Positions 49,524-58,501 of a DNA stretch of 64,000 bases are shown here, piece after piece (the first letter of the stretch is position 1; every line of letters begins with the position of its first letter). Source of the stretch: Candidatus Eisenbacteria bacterium (lineage in GTDB: Bacteria > Eisenbacteria > RBG-16-71-46 > CAIMUX01 > JAHJDP01); NCBI GenBank assembly GCA_018831195.1, contig JAHJDP010000023.1, forward strand, positions 248,001-312,000. Reading direction: 5' to 3'. Below the pieces are notes generated by a model. It was not told the origin of the DNA. It did not search any database and was given only the letters and a program-made list of their open reading frames with translations. A program made the translations under genes and the position numbers.

Positions 49524-52334
49524 ATGACCGGTCGGCATTTTAGATATTTGGGCATAAGAACAAGAGTGGCGCTGCTGGCCCTGCTCTTCCTGCCCATTGT
49601 CACGGCCGTTACGGTATTCTATTTTTCGCACCATAGCACCCTTCTAATATACAGCGGAGCTTTTGAACGGGTAGACGCGATCGGCCGGACTTTTGCCTTT
49701 AACTCTGAATACGGGCTGCTGATCCGGGACGTCTCAAAATTAGACAATATTATCGGCGGCGTCACCAGCGAATCTGACATTGAATTCGCCTTTGTCGTCG
49801 ATGAAGACAGACACATCCTGTCCACCTCTGATTCCCTTCTTAAAACGACGATGGCCACTATGGTTTTGAATTCAACCAGCAGAGAGACGAGAGAGAAACC
49901 GGAGCTCATCGATATCCAACCCTATGGAAACGTATATCTGCTGGCATATCCCATTTACTCCGAAACTTCGGTCGAGATTTCAGAGCTGAGCCTGTTTGAA
50001 ACAGAAACAAAGGCGGATCAATATATACTTGGATATGCCTTCCTGGGTTTTTCTCCCAAGAGATTGCAGGCCCAGATATCACATGTCAGAAAAGGAATCG
50101 CTCTTGTTGTCGCCTTGCTTTCCCTCGCAACATTTGTCTTTATTTTCCTGAGCCTTCACTTTCTTGTCAAAAATGTGCGCCGGCTCCTAAGCGCCACAAA
50201 GCGAGCCGGCGCCGGTGATTTGTCCACTCAGGTGAATATCAACTCACGGGATGAAATTGAAGAGCTCGGCCTGGGCTTCAACAAGATGATCCAGGATTTA
50301 AAGAAATCCACCGTCTCCATAGACATCCTTCAGGAAGAACAGCAACGTTTCCGGGATGTCGCCGAAATCAGCGGTGATTGGATTTGGGAAACAGATAATC
50401 GTGGCATATTCATCTACAGTAATTCTGTTGGTGAAAATATACTTGGGTTCGGGCAGAGCGAAATCATTGGGAAAAGTGTTTTTAGTATCATGCGCTCCAT
50501 CGAAGGTGACATTGAATTGCAATTCCAAAAATTCGCGAAGAGCATACCAATACGCAATATAGTCTCGAAGTACCCACACAAAAATGGACAGCTCATTGAT
50601 GTAGAAACCAATGCGGTCTCGATCAGAGATAAAAGCGGCAGGATTACCGGTTACCGCGGAGTCAACCGAGACGTCAGCGGTAGAAAGCTGGCGGAGGAAA
50701 AGCTCAAGCAAGCCAAAGAGAAGGCGGAGATGGCCGACAAGGCAAAGTCGGAATTCCTAGCCAATATGAGCCATGAAATCCGCACTCCCATGAACGGAAT
50801 TATCGGCCTCTCGAATCTTCTAAGTGAAACTTCCTTGGCGAAGGAACAACAGGAGTTCGTTCAAGCTATTTGCAGTTGCGGCGACTCTCTTTTAAACATT
50901 ATCAATGATGTGCTTGATTTCTCTAAAATTGAAGCGGCGAAGCTGGAGCTCGAGAATATCGATTTTGACCTGCGCCGGACCTTAGAAGACATAGGCAGCG
51001 TTATGTTCATCAAAGCCGATCAACAGGGGGTTGATTACCATCAGGTCCTTGAACCTAATGTTCCCACTCTCTTGAAAGGCGACCCTGGACGAATTCGGCA
51101 AATCCTCTTCAATCTTATTGGAAACGCCCTGAAATTCACCAGCGAGGGAGAAGTGTGTGTCCATGTTTCTTTAGTTGAGGAATATGATGAAAGCATTCTC
51201 TTGAAGTACGCCGTGACCGATACCGGTATCGGCATACCGGACGATGTCATCAAACGACTCTTTGTCGCTTTCAACCAAGCAGACTCGTCAACCACCCGGA
51301 GATTCGGGGGGACGGGTTTGGGCCTTGCTATTTCAAAACGTCTTACCGAGATGATGAGTGGAACCATCGGTATTGAAAGCAAAGAGGGCGAGGGTTCCAC
51401 GTTCTGGTTTACAACTCTTCTCGAGCGAAGCCGTATAAAACCCCAAGCGCCCAAGCAAGACGATTTGAGCATCTCGAAGACGAAAATCCTGCTGGTAGAC
51501 CCCAACCACACCAATCGCCTGGCGCTTCGTTCATTGCTCATGAAGTGGGATTGCCGAACCGAAGAGACTGCCGACTCAGCGGTCGCGTTGGCTAAACTCA
51601 AAGAGGCTCGGGCAAACAACGATCCGTTTAAAATAGCGATCATCAACTTGTCTTTGGACTATGCTGAAGTCACGCAACTCACGCGTCAATTGAAGAATGA
51701 TGATGACGAGATGAATACAAAGTTGATTGGGATGACAACAATAAGCAAACACATTGAGACTGAGCAATTGGAGGACCTCGGGCTCTCGACGTGCATCTCC
51801 AGGCCGATCAAGTTGTCCCAGCTTTATGATTGTCTCGTTACGCTGCTATATGATAAAGGCAGAGATCAGACCGAAGAAACGCTGATTAATCCGTCAGCCT
51901 TGTCAAGCTCTGAAAAGAAAGATATTAGAATTCTGGTAGCAGAAGACAACAAGGTGAACCAACTCGTTGCGTTAAAAATTCTTGAGAGTCTTGGTTACAG
52001 AGGGGAAATCGCCGAGAACGGACTCGTCGCCATCGCAATGCTCGAGAAGAAGAAATATGACTTGGTCTTTATGGATGTTCAAATGCCGGAGATGGATGGT
52101 TTCGAGGCCACAAGGATCATCCGCAGCGGAGATACGGAGATTGAGGATCCGACCCTGCCCATCATCGCCATGACCGCGCATTCTTTGATGGGTGATCGTG
52201 AAAAGTGCCTCAAGGCGGGAATGAACGATTATGTCTCAAAACCGGTTCAACCCAAGGAACTCTCAGCCGTTCTTGGAAGATGGATCACGCATCGCTCATT
52301 TGATAATGGAAGATATCCTCCTAAGGCGGCTTAG
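49524..52334 (+). CDS. Membrane-bound hybrid sensor histidine kinase
   Basis: A 936-residue inner-membrane kinase: TM1 (~13-37), periplasmic sensor (~38-190), TM2 (~191-215), HAMP, PAS (~275-390), HisKA with intact NMSHEIRTPMNG (His417), HATPase with DTGIGIP (566-572) and FGGTGLGLAI, then two receivers. Receiver 1 (~650-780) has lost its phosphoacceptor: the expected Asp is Asn708 (IAIINLSLDY). Receiver 2 (~800-920) is intact with Asp851 (VFMDVQMPEMDG). ATG 49524 has CGAGGAG just before it and clears the upstream stop; the frame is open from 49383. It is coupled to the periplasmic binding protein gene. Confidence 0.93.
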   Translation: MTGRHFRYLGIRTRVALLALLFLPIVTAVTVFYFSHHSTLLIYSGAFERVDAIGRTFAFNSEYGLLIRDVSKLDNIIGGVTSESDIEFAFVVDEDRHILSTSDSLLKTTMATMVLNSTSRETREKPELIDIQPYGNVYLLAYPIYSETSVEISELSLFETETKADQYILGYAFLGFSPKRLQAQISHVRKGIALVVALLSLATFVFIFLSLHFLVKNVRRLLSATKRAGAGDLSTQVNINSRDEIEELGLGFNKMIQDLKKSTVSIDILQEEQQRFRDVAEISGDWIWETDNRGIFIYSNSVGENILGFGQSEIIGKSVFSIMRSIEGDIELQFQKFAKSIPIRNIVSKYPHKNGQLIDVETNAVSIRDKSGRITGYRGVNRDVSGRKLAEEKLKQAKEKAEMADKAKSEFLANMSHEIRTPMNGIIGLSNLLSETSLAKEQQEFVQAICSCGDSLLNIINDVLDFSKIEAAKLELENIDFDLRRTLEDIGSVMFIKADQQGVDYHQVLEPNVPTLLKGDPGRIRQILFNLIGNALKFTSEGEVCVHVSLVEEYDESILLKYAVTDTGIGIPDDVIKRLFVAFNQADSSTTRRFGGTGLGLAISKRLTEMMSGTIGIESKEGEGSTFWFTTLLERSRIKPQAPKQDDLSISKTKILLVDPNHTNRLALRSLLMKWDCRTEETADSAVALAKLKEARANNDPFKIAIINLSLDYAEVTQLTRQLKNDDDEMNTKLIGMTTISKHIETEQLEDLGLSTCISRPIKLSQLYDCLVTLLYDKGRDQTEETLINPSALSSSEKKDIRILVAEDNKVNQLVALKILESLGYRGEIAENGLVAIAMLEKKKYDLVFMDVQMPEMDGFEATRIIRSGDTEIEDPTLPIIAMTAHSLMGDREKCLKAGMNDYVSKPVQPKELSAVLGRWITHRSFDNGRYPPKAA

Positions 52335-52360
52335 AGAACTCTCCCACATCCCGGACCGGA

Positions 52361-53518
52361 TCAATAGAGATACATCGGCTTGCCACGGACGCTTGTAATC
52401 CTCGGCCTGTACACATCAGCGTCATACAGGGTTTCTATCGCAATTTGGCGATGCCCTTGTATGGAGATTTCCAATGGAACGCTCGTATAGCATCCACTCC
52501 TGATGGCGACCAATTCACCGAATTGCTTTTCTTGGATTAATTCATAGGCCAGATTGCCATAATTGTAGGCCACAAGCCTGTCCACGGAATCGGGAGGGCC
52601 GCTCCGCATCAAATAGCCCAGGCGTTGCACCAGCGTTTTGTGCCCGGATATTCTTTCAATCTCCGCGGCGACAATGTCGCCGATACCGCCAAGTTTTTGG
52701 TGTCCGTAGGCGTCTTCTTTCCCGCCCTGGACAATCCCACCCCCGTTCATCCGCGCCCCTTCACTGATCGTCAGGATCGCGTAGTGACTTGGATTCGCCC
52801 GGAAATCCTGAACCAAGAAATCGGTCAGCTTTTCGATGTCGAAGGATACCTCTGATATGACGGTCCGATCGGTACTGGCGAGGTACCCGGTTAGAAGCGC
52901 CGTTTCACCGCAATTCCGGCCAAAGAGCTCAATAATCGCTATCCGTTCATGCGAGCCGGCCGGTGTTCGCAAATCGGTGATGAAGTTTACGCTTCGCGTC
53001 ACGGCTGTGGAAAAACCTATACAATAATCAGTGCCATTGACATCATTGTCCATGGTTTTTGGAATGGCAATAATAGGGATGCCCTCTTTCTTCAATCGAG
53101 CGGCGTAAGAAAGGGTATCGTCTCCGCCGATGGCGACTAAAACATCCAACTTGAGATCCGAGATATTCCGCAGAATAACTTCGGTGGTATCGACCGGACC
53201 CGCGGCCGCCTGCTCCCTAAAACGGTTCCGAAGATGTTCCGGCATCTCACCGTTGCGCACTTTTGCCGGATTTGTCCGCGATGTATGCAGGAATGTTCCA
53301 CCATGGCGATCAACCGTGCGAACCTGTTGCTTTGTCAACCAGAGTATATGCTCGGAATCGGACATTTCCTCTCCGGCTTGATGAGCCAACAACCCCCACC
53401 ATCCCCTACGGATGCCCACCACCTGGTGGCCGTCTTCATAGGCGCGATAGGTGACGGCGCGGATACAGGAGTTCAGTCCTGGGACATCTCCCCCTCCGGT
53501 CAAGATCCCGATACGCAT
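52361..53518 (-). CDS. pfp: 6-phosphofructokinase, probably PPi-dependent
   Basis: A 385-residue phosphofructokinase: GGGDVPGLN at the N-terminus, the AIGGDDT loop (131-135), IPKTMDND (152-159) with the catalytic Asp region, and FGRNCGETAL. ATP-dependent enzymes have GGDGS and PGTIDND at the two key sites; here they are Asp134 and Lys154, the residue pair that marks PPi-dependent enzymes. That would make the fructose-6-phosphate step reversible. GAGG lies 9 bases before the ATG. The cofactor call rests on these two residues only. Confidence 0.88.
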   Translation of the reverse strand: MRIGILTGGGDVPGLNSCIRAVTYRAYEDGHQVVGIRRGWWGLLAHQAGEEMSDSEHILWLTKQQVRTVDRHGGTFLHTSRTNPAKVRNGEMPEHLRNRFREQAAAGPVDTTEVILRNISDLKLDVLVAIGGDDTLSYAARLKKEGIPIIAIPKTMDNDVNGTDYCIGFSTAVTRSVNFITDLRTPAGSHERIAIIELFGRNCGETALLTGYLASTDRTVISEVSFDIEKLTDFLVQDFRANPSHYAILTISEGARMNGGGIVQGGKEDAYGHQKLGGIGDIVAAEIERISGHKTLVQRLGYLMRSGPPDSVDRLVAYNYGNLAYELIQEKQFGELVAIRSGCYTSVPLEISIQGHRQIAIETLYDADVYRPRITSVRGKPMYLY

Positions 53519-53632
53519 AGAATGAACCTCGCATTTTCGATGACATGTTTTCCTGGCGGCGCCATTGCCAATTCAGCTGAAGAATCCATTATATCTCCTG
53601 ATTCCACAAGCCGGATTCGCCCATAATAAGAA

Positions 53633-53658
53633 TGCCGCTCCATCAAAAAGGGGCGGCA
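53633..53658 (-). terminator. Terminator after the HEAT-repeat gene
   Basis: A 9-bp stem (TGCCGCTCC / GGGGCGGCA, one G-T pair) with an 8-base loop; the minus strand continues TTCTTATTAT. It separates the HEAT gene from the phosphofructokinase gene. Confidence 0.7.
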
Positions 53659-53710
53659 CCTCTTGATTCCATCCCACGGGATACTTCCCATGAAAAATGT
53701 TTGACTCCTA

Positions 53711-54859
53711 TCAATTCATCGATCGATAGGCGGCCAGTGCCGTCGATACGGCGACTCTAAGACCCGGCTCTTCTTTCATCCAACCATTCAATCGGGGTTC
53801 AACCACATCGGGATGCAGGTGGAGTAGATTCTGCAAAGCCATCGATACGGCCTGCCAAACCATCCTGCGCTTATCCGTTCCAAATGACTTCAGGATGATA
53901 AGTGCTGCTTCCCAATAATCTCCTACATGAGACACGGTCAGCCCCATCCCAATATTCCAACGAACCATCTCGTCGTCGAGATTCGTCCAGGTCGACATCG
54001 CCTCTAGTGTGTCTTCCGGATAGTTTCGCAATAACCCTTCACCCAATGCGAAGGGACCAAGGTTTCTCCGAACATACGGATCGCGATTCTTCAGATTCGT
54101 CTCCACAAGATCCAGGAGCGGCTTCGCCCATTCAGGGTGCTCTTGGTCGCTGATGGCGACAATCGCCACCATGACCTGACGGCGAACCGAGGGGTCATCA
54201 CTCTCCGCCCATCGCAGCAGGTAGGGATAGACGGCTTTGAAGTTGCTCCTTACGATGCGGGCGATCGTCGCCGACGCGTATTCCCTCACTTCCCAATCTT
54301 CATCCCTCGCGAGATTCAGGAGAATGCGTTCCGCTTCGGTCTTTTTATCCTTCCAATAATTATCCAGAATCGCACAGGCCATTTGTCGGGCGATAATTTC
54401 CGGCCGGGCCGCACAGAACCGGATCATTTTCCAGAGCTCGGCGCGCTGTGTCGGGGTCCTGAAGCGCTCAATGATTCGGACAAAGGCAACATTCCGCTGC
54501 TCGTATGAAAACTCCTCAGGTCTCTCGGTCCCAATTTGCAGGGCCACCATGATCTGATCGATATCCGCGGTATCAATGACCGAAAGAATCTTTTCCATGA
54601 GGAGATCAGGCGCTGACTGGTTTTGTATTCTTTTCCTTCGAGTCGGAACAGCCTTTTTTCGGATAATCTTCTTTGAAACTCCGGACATTCGCTGACGCCG
54701 GGTCTTCTTCGCGATCCCACCCTCTGTGGGGGATGCGAAGGCGGTCTGAGATGTTTCATCTTGGAAGTGCGTTACCCTGCCGCTATTTGGCTTCGTCTTT
54801 ATCCCCATTTTCACCGGGTACCTTCCTCTTGCCTCGATTTCTTCCATTTTGTCACCCAC
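53711..54859 (-). CDS. HEAT-repeat protein, DNA alkylation repair (AlkD)-like
   Basis: A 382-residue protein. Residues ~1-90 are basic and poorly ordered (KKTRRQR, KKIIRKKAV, TRRKR). From ~95 it consists of helical repeats with HEAT character (DEDWEVREYASATIARIV, DDPSVRRQVMVAIV, RDPYVRRNLGPFALGE). The arrangement recalls AlkD-type DNA glycosylases, but no catalytic residue can be assigned, so a general HEAT scaffold is equally possible. The basic N-terminus suggests nucleic acid binding. The start may be GTG 54859 or ATG 54847; neither has an ideal ribosome binding site. Confidence 0.6.
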   Translation of the reverse strand: MGDKMEEIEARGRYPVKMGIKTKPNSGRVTHFQDETSQTAFASPTEGGIAKKTRRQRMSGVSKKIIRKKAVPTRRKRIQNQSAPDLLMEKILSVIDTADIDQIMVALQIGTERPEEFSYEQRNVAFVRIIERFRTPTQRAELWKMIRFCAARPEIIARQMACAILDNYWKDKKTEAERILLNLARDEDWEVREYASATIARIVRSNFKAVYPYLLRWAESDDPSVRRQVMVAIVAISDQEHPEWAKPLLDLVETNLKNRDPYVRRNLGPFALGEGLLRNYPEDTLEAMSTWTNLDDEMVRWNIGMGLTVSHVGDYWEAALIILKSFGTDKRRMVWQAVSMALQNLLHLHPDVVEPRLNGWMKEEPGLRVAVSTALAAYRSMN

Positions 54860-55579
54860 TTCTCCCCAATCCGCATCAGGGATTATTCGTCCGTCGGCCG
54901 ATCACGGCCGTGTCACCGACGGTAGCGTTGAATCCTGACTCCTTGGAGATGATCGCTCCTCGGATCGGGAGACTGGCACGGGGGGAGGTTTGAGATCCAG
55001 AACCTCATCAAGGTCTGTGAATCCAACCAAAGACTCAAGCTAAATCGTCATCCCCCGAGATCGAGACCACCGCTCGTCCCGATATCGCTCCCAACCTAAT
55101 GCATACACTGTACCGCAAAGTCCGTTCCAGAAAGCATAGGAATGAACAATATCATCCATATGTCACGAACTCATGGTCTTCCGCAAGGAGCCTTGAGATT
55201 CTAACTCCTTATATTACAGCATATTAGACTATGCGACACAGGCGTCTCCAAGTGCCGGCCCAGCGATCTCTCAAAATCACCGGGTCGCAATCCCCGAACG
55301 GGGGCCGTCCCCTACTCGACAGCCTTGACTGAAACTGGGAATGAAGGTCCCAGAATCCTCAACCGGCTGCTGATCTGGTGGTTTGTTATCGGAGGCCTTG
55401 GAAGCGGCCACTTTCCTTTTTTACAGGATGGGCCAACCGATAACGCGGCCTTCCGTGGAGGTACAACTCCTTATGGTGAAAAGAATTACGGCAGGAATGG
55501 AAGCAGTCGAAAGAAGCTTTTCCATGTCCCATAAAATCTGCTCACCAACCGTCCTAACTATTATAGCATAAAAGACTGT
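54860..55579. other. 720-base region without a recognised gene
   Basis: Short open frames here (for example 55325-55534 on the plus strand) lack a ribosome binding site and family-like sequence. An inverted repeat GTTATCGG (55385-55392) / CCGATAAC (55437-55444) encloses smaller complementary pieces and a T6 run. No tRNA, 6S, SRP, tmRNA or RNase P signature was recognised. Confidence 0.5.
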
Positions 55580-56032
55580 TTACTCGGTAGATTTTTCTAC
55601 TTCTCGTTGTTGCACACCTGCAACATCCGACAAGGAAGCTTTAAGCCAATCCGGAAAAGAAACCGCGCGTCCGGTCGCCACATTCAGACACAAATGGGCC
55701 GTGGAGCCCGTGGCGAGCAAGAGATCGTTACGCAGAACCTCATATGAGAAAACAACTTGCCGAGAAGCCACAAGAGCAACCGCTGTCCTGACGATAAGGG
55801 GATCATCATAACGGGCGGGCAGCCTAAGCCGAAGATCAGCCTTGACGAGTGGGAGCTGCAGACCCATCTCCTCAATCTGGCGGTAAGGAACTCCCCAGTT
55901 CCTCATATACTCGGTGCGACCCATCTCGAACCAAGTGAGGTAGTGGCTGTGGTAGACCCACCCCATTTGATCGGTCTCGGCGTACCGAACACGAAAGGAA
56001 TGCTCCAACGAACGCTTCGGGGCCTTTGTCAT
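55580..56032 (-). CDS. YbgC/FadM-like acyl-CoA thioesterase (hot-dog fold)
   Basis: A 150-residue hot-dog thioesterase: RVRYAETDQMGWVYHSHYLTWFE carries the conserved Asp-x-x-Gly-x-x-(Y/H) active-site pattern, followed by MGRTEYMRNWG and a VVFSYEVLR strand. It hydrolyses acyl-CoA thioesters in the cytoplasm; chain preference is unknown. ATG 56032 has GGGAGA 7 bases upstream, so it is preferred to 56053. The gene stands alone, next to a hairpin that ends the neighbouring operon. Confidence 0.88.
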   Translation of the reverse strand: MTKAPKRSLEHSFRVRYAETDQMGWVYHSHYLTWFEMGRTEYMRNWGVPYRQIEEMGLQLPLVKADLRLRLPARYDDPLIVRTAVALVASRQVVFSYEVLRNDLLLATGSTAHLCLNVATGRAVSFPDWLKASLSDVAGVQQREVEKSTE

Positions 56033-56091
56033 CGATGATCTCCCGGGTCGCAAAGGACAACAGCGGTCAACTGGAATTCCTGATGGAAATA

Positions 56092-56121
56092 CAGGCCCCG
56101 GTCAATCGATTCCGGGGCCTG
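56092..56121 (-). terminator. Terminator of the sigma/anti-sigma/Spy operon
   Basis: A 10-bp perfect stem CAGGCCCCGG / CCGGGGCCTG with a 10-base loop lies 25 bases after the last gene of the operon; the minus strand continues TATTTCC. Confidence 0.7.
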
Positions 56122-56146
56122 TCGCTTCACCCAATGTCGGATTTTC

Positions 56147-56716
56147 CTAGAACTCCGATTCTGGAGTCCCCGAATCCTGCGGTTGGAAAGACGGGGGCGA
56201 AGACCACCCTCTGCGATGGCCTCCAAAGTCTTTCTTCCCCCCTGGGTGACGCATCGATCGGTGCTGCCGGCCTTGCTGATTCATTTTTTTCAGCTCTTCG
56301 CGCTGCGCCGGTGTCAGGATCTCCCGTATATCGAGCCGGTGCATCAAGCGCCCGGCCTGCAGCTTTCCACGGAATCCGGCGATCCGCTGGGCCAAGTCCT
56401 CCACCCGGCTCCTGTTGGGCTTGTCTTCGCGCATGAGCATCTGCAAATCAACCTTTAACGTTTCGATTTCAGATTGAATCTGGATTCTTTCTTTCTCCGA
56501 GCTTGCCTTGAGCGCGGCGATCTTGTCCCGCTGCTCATCGGTAAGACTTTCCAGTCGCATGAGCCCTCGGCCGGCAGATTCACACAGGCCTTCGCCTTGC
56601 ATTCTATGCCCACGCGGGCCGGTCCATCCGGCATTTGTAAATAAAACCAAGATGAGTCCTGCCAGAAGGGCGGATAGCACAAACCATGATCTTGTCCCTC
56701 TCCAATGAATAGACAT
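56147..56716 (-). CDS. Spy/CpxP-like periplasmic protein
   Basis: A 189-residue exported protein with one N-terminal hydrophobic segment (WFVLSALLAGLILVLF) and a helical body holding two LTxxQ motifs (LTDEQRDKI and LTPAQREEL), the hallmark of the Spy/CpxP family of periplasmic chaperones and metal-stress sensors. The C-terminus is His/Arg/Gly-rich (GRQHRSMRHPGGKK), possibly metal-binding. GGAGAAG precedes the ATG. It is the last gene of an operon with an ECF sigma factor and its anti-sigma factor, so envelope or metal stress is the likely signal. Confidence 0.75.
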   Translation of the reverse strand: MSIHWRGTRSWFVLSALLAGLILVLFTNAGWTGPRGHRMQGEGLCESAGRGLMRLESLTDEQRDKIAALKASSEKERIQIQSEIETLKVDLQMLMREDKPNRSRVEDLAQRIAGFRGKLQAGRLMHRLDIREILTPAQREELKKMNQQGRQHRSMRHPGGKKDFGGHRRGWSSPPSFQPQDSGTPESEF

Positions 56717-56728
56717 TTTTCTTCTCCT

Positions 56729-57289
56729 TCACGGGCTACTGAGCCCCTGCGTTTGGTGTCCGTGCCTCCGCCCCCGGAAGGCTTCTTCATACTTCATTCG
56801 CTGCTCCGGACGTAAAACCATCATCTCCCGGAGCATTCCCTCGGCTGCAAGACTGTCGACCCGGCTTTGTAATTGTGATACCCGGTGAATGAGACGCCGG
56901 ATTTCCGCTGCGTTCGCGCCGGGTTGATTCATTAATTTTCTCAGCTCTCTTCTTTCCGCCCGGAGCGCGCCCGCCGCCGGAAGCGCAGCCGATTCCAACT
57001 CGGCCAAAGAGGCTTGCAGAGCTGATTTCTGAGCAGAATCCAGCTCTAATCGACGAGAAAGCACATTCAATCGTTTCTTGGTCCACCTGGATGCAGGGCC
57101 GTGGCGCTTATCAGGTTGTTCGCGGCTTCCGGTCTCGCCGGTGCCAATCACGCCGCGGTCGGTGGGTGGATAGACGAAGGTGTCATCAGAGGCGCATCCG
57201 GCAAAAACCTTTTGATAAACAGCCGCGCCGAGGAATCCGGCATTTAACGATAAAGAAATGATAAAGAGGATCATGAAGCCGCGTTTCAT
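56729..57289 (-). CDS. CnrX/Spy-like periplasmic sensor protein
   Basis: A 186-residue protein with an N-terminal anchor (ILFIISLSLNAGFLGAAVY), a polar linker, and a helical-hairpin body (LNVLSRRLELDSAQKSALQA, then RRELRKLMNQPGANAAEIRR and LRPEQRMKYEEAF), as in heavy-metal sensors such as CnrX or ZraP/Spy. The start overlaps the anti-sigma stop by ATGA (57286-57289), so the pair is translationally coupled. It probably presents the periplasmic signal to the anti-sigma factor (inference). Confidence 0.7.
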   Translation of the reverse strand: MKRGFMILFIISLSLNAGFLGAAVYQKVFAGCASDDTFVYPPTDRGVIGTGETGSREQPDKRHGPASRWTKKRLNVLSRRLELDSAQKSALQASLAELESAALPAAGALRAERRELRKLMNQPGANAAEIRRLIHRVSQLQSRVDSLAAEGMLREMMVLRPEQRMKYEEAFRGRRHGHQTQGLSSP

Positions 57290-57795
57290 GGAAGCTCCCC
57301 TCCGTCATCCGCCGGATCGAGGAGGTTCTCAAAATAGTCCTCACTCATCGACTCCGTGGGGGTATTCCAGGCGCTGGCATTTGTGAAAAGAAGATCGTCT
57401 ACTTCCATGCCGCTGTCTTCCGGTCTTAATGTCATCGACCCGACCCATGCCCCGAGGATGAGACCGCCCAGGGCGCCGTACGCCAATGGGGCCCGAACAA
57501 GCCCCTCCAGCCAACCTTGCCAAGAAGGAATCGGGTGAACCGCTCCGGCGTGTCGCTTCGATTTTTGGCCGGCCTCACGCATCCCCCGCATTTTTTTAAA
57601 GATCTGGCTCCTAAAATCGACGACAGGTGTGTCCGCAGCGCGGCGATCCATTTCCATCAACTCGAAGAGGCGGCGCCAATCCTCCCATTCCCGCCGGCAC
57701 TCCATACAATCATGAAGCTCCTGGGGTGTCTCGTCTCCGGCCTCCCAGCCGATCACAAGTTTCCGTAGCCTCTCGATGTGTCTCTTATCATGCAC
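57286..57795 (-). CDS. Anti-sigma factor with one membrane segment
   Basis: A 169-residue protein. The cytoplasmic N-terminus carries a His/Cys cluster ELHDCMECRREW reminiscent of zinc anti-sigma domains, but spaced H-x-C-x2-C rather than the usual H-x3-C-x2-C. One TM segment follows (YGALGGLILGAWVGSMTL), then a short acidic periplasmic tail. It should sequester the sigma factor encoded 64 bases upstream. GTG 57795 is chosen because AAAGGAGA lies 8 bases before it; the frame is open to 57843. It is coupled by overlap to the CnrX-like gene. Confidence 0.72.
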   Translation of the reverse strand: MHDKRHIERLRKLVIGWEAGDETPQELHDCMECRREWEDWRRLFELMEMDRRAADTPVVDFRSQIFKKMRGMREAGQKSKRHAGAVHPIPSWQGWLEGLVRAPLAYGALGGLILGAWVGSMTLRPEDSGMEVDDLLFTNASAWNTPTESMSEDYFENLLDPADDGGELP

Positions 57796-57859
57796 GCCGC
57801 AATCTCCTTTGCCTTCCTGTCGATCCAAACACCTGTTCAACAAAAATCCTTCGCTTTAT

Positions 57860-58501
57860 TTACCGGCTGCCGTCTCCCCCGCCCTGAATATCCCGCCAGA
57901 GGCCCGCCAATTTCTTCCGAAGAGCGGCGGAGCCTCTCCATAGAAGCCCCTCGACCGCCGCTTCCGTTAATCCCAACTGGTGCGCGACCTCGCGTTGATT
58001 GAACCCCGACAAACGTCTCAGAATCATGACCTCGCGCTGGCGGTCGGGAAGCTCCAACATAGCCTTCCGTAAGGCGTTATGGATCTCCTTCGAATCCAAG
58101 TCGCTTGACGGATCGCCGGCGGCCGGGAGGTTTAGGGCCTCAACATCACCGCCGCCTTTCCCTGCGGATGAAGTGAACCGCTCGGCCAAAGCCTCCAAGG
58201 AAAGGATCCGTTTCAGCCGGCGACGGCGGATCTCATTGCGGGCCAGATTTCCGGCAATCCTGAAGATCCAGCTCTTGAAGCGGTCCCTCGGTTTATAATT
58301 TGCGGCGGATTGGAAAAGGCGGATAAAAGTTTCCTGGGTCAGATCTTCGGCTTCACCCGGATCATGGGTCATCCTTGATAGAAAATGGTAAAGAGGTCCC
58401 TGCCAACGGAGGATGAGTTCCTCCATCGCCGCCTCAACTCCCGATGCCACATCCAGCATGAGATCGTCATCGGGCCGTTCCTTGTATGGGGATTCCGTCA
58501 T
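57860..58501 (-). CDS. ECF RNA polymerase sigma factor
   Basis: A 213-residue sigma-70 family, extracytoplasmic-function type factor. Region 2: YHFLSRMTHDPGEAEDLTQETFIRLF and RFKSWIFRIAGNLARNEIRR; region 4: LPDRQREVMILRRLSGFNQR and HQLGLTEAAVEGLLWR. A low-complexity linker joins them. ATG 58501 is preferred over the TTG at 58540, although its ribosome binding site is weak. It heads the operon sigma, anti-sigma and two periplasmic sensors. A self-recognition promoter could not be assigned confidently in the 155 bases before the divergent FAD oxidase gene. Confidence 0.88.
   Translation of the reverse strand: MTESPYKERPDDDLMLDVASGVEAAMEELILRWQGPLYHFLSRMTHDPGEAEDLTQETFIRLFQSAANYKPRDRFKSWIFRIAGNLARNEIRRRRLKRILSLEALAERFTSSAGKGGGDVEALNLPAAGDPSSDLDSKEIHNALRKAMLELPDRQREVMILRRLSGFNQREVAHQLGLTEAAVEGLLWRGSAALRKKLAGLWRDIQGGGDGSR

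Noticed and set aside
55276..55300. T-arm-like sequence suggesting a tRNA
   Set aside because: The loop does not follow TTC-R-A and no acceptor, D or anticodon arms can be drawn.
55325..55534. 69-aa plus-strand open frame
   Set aside because: No ribosome binding site, no recognisable domain, and an overlapping alternative frame of equal quality.
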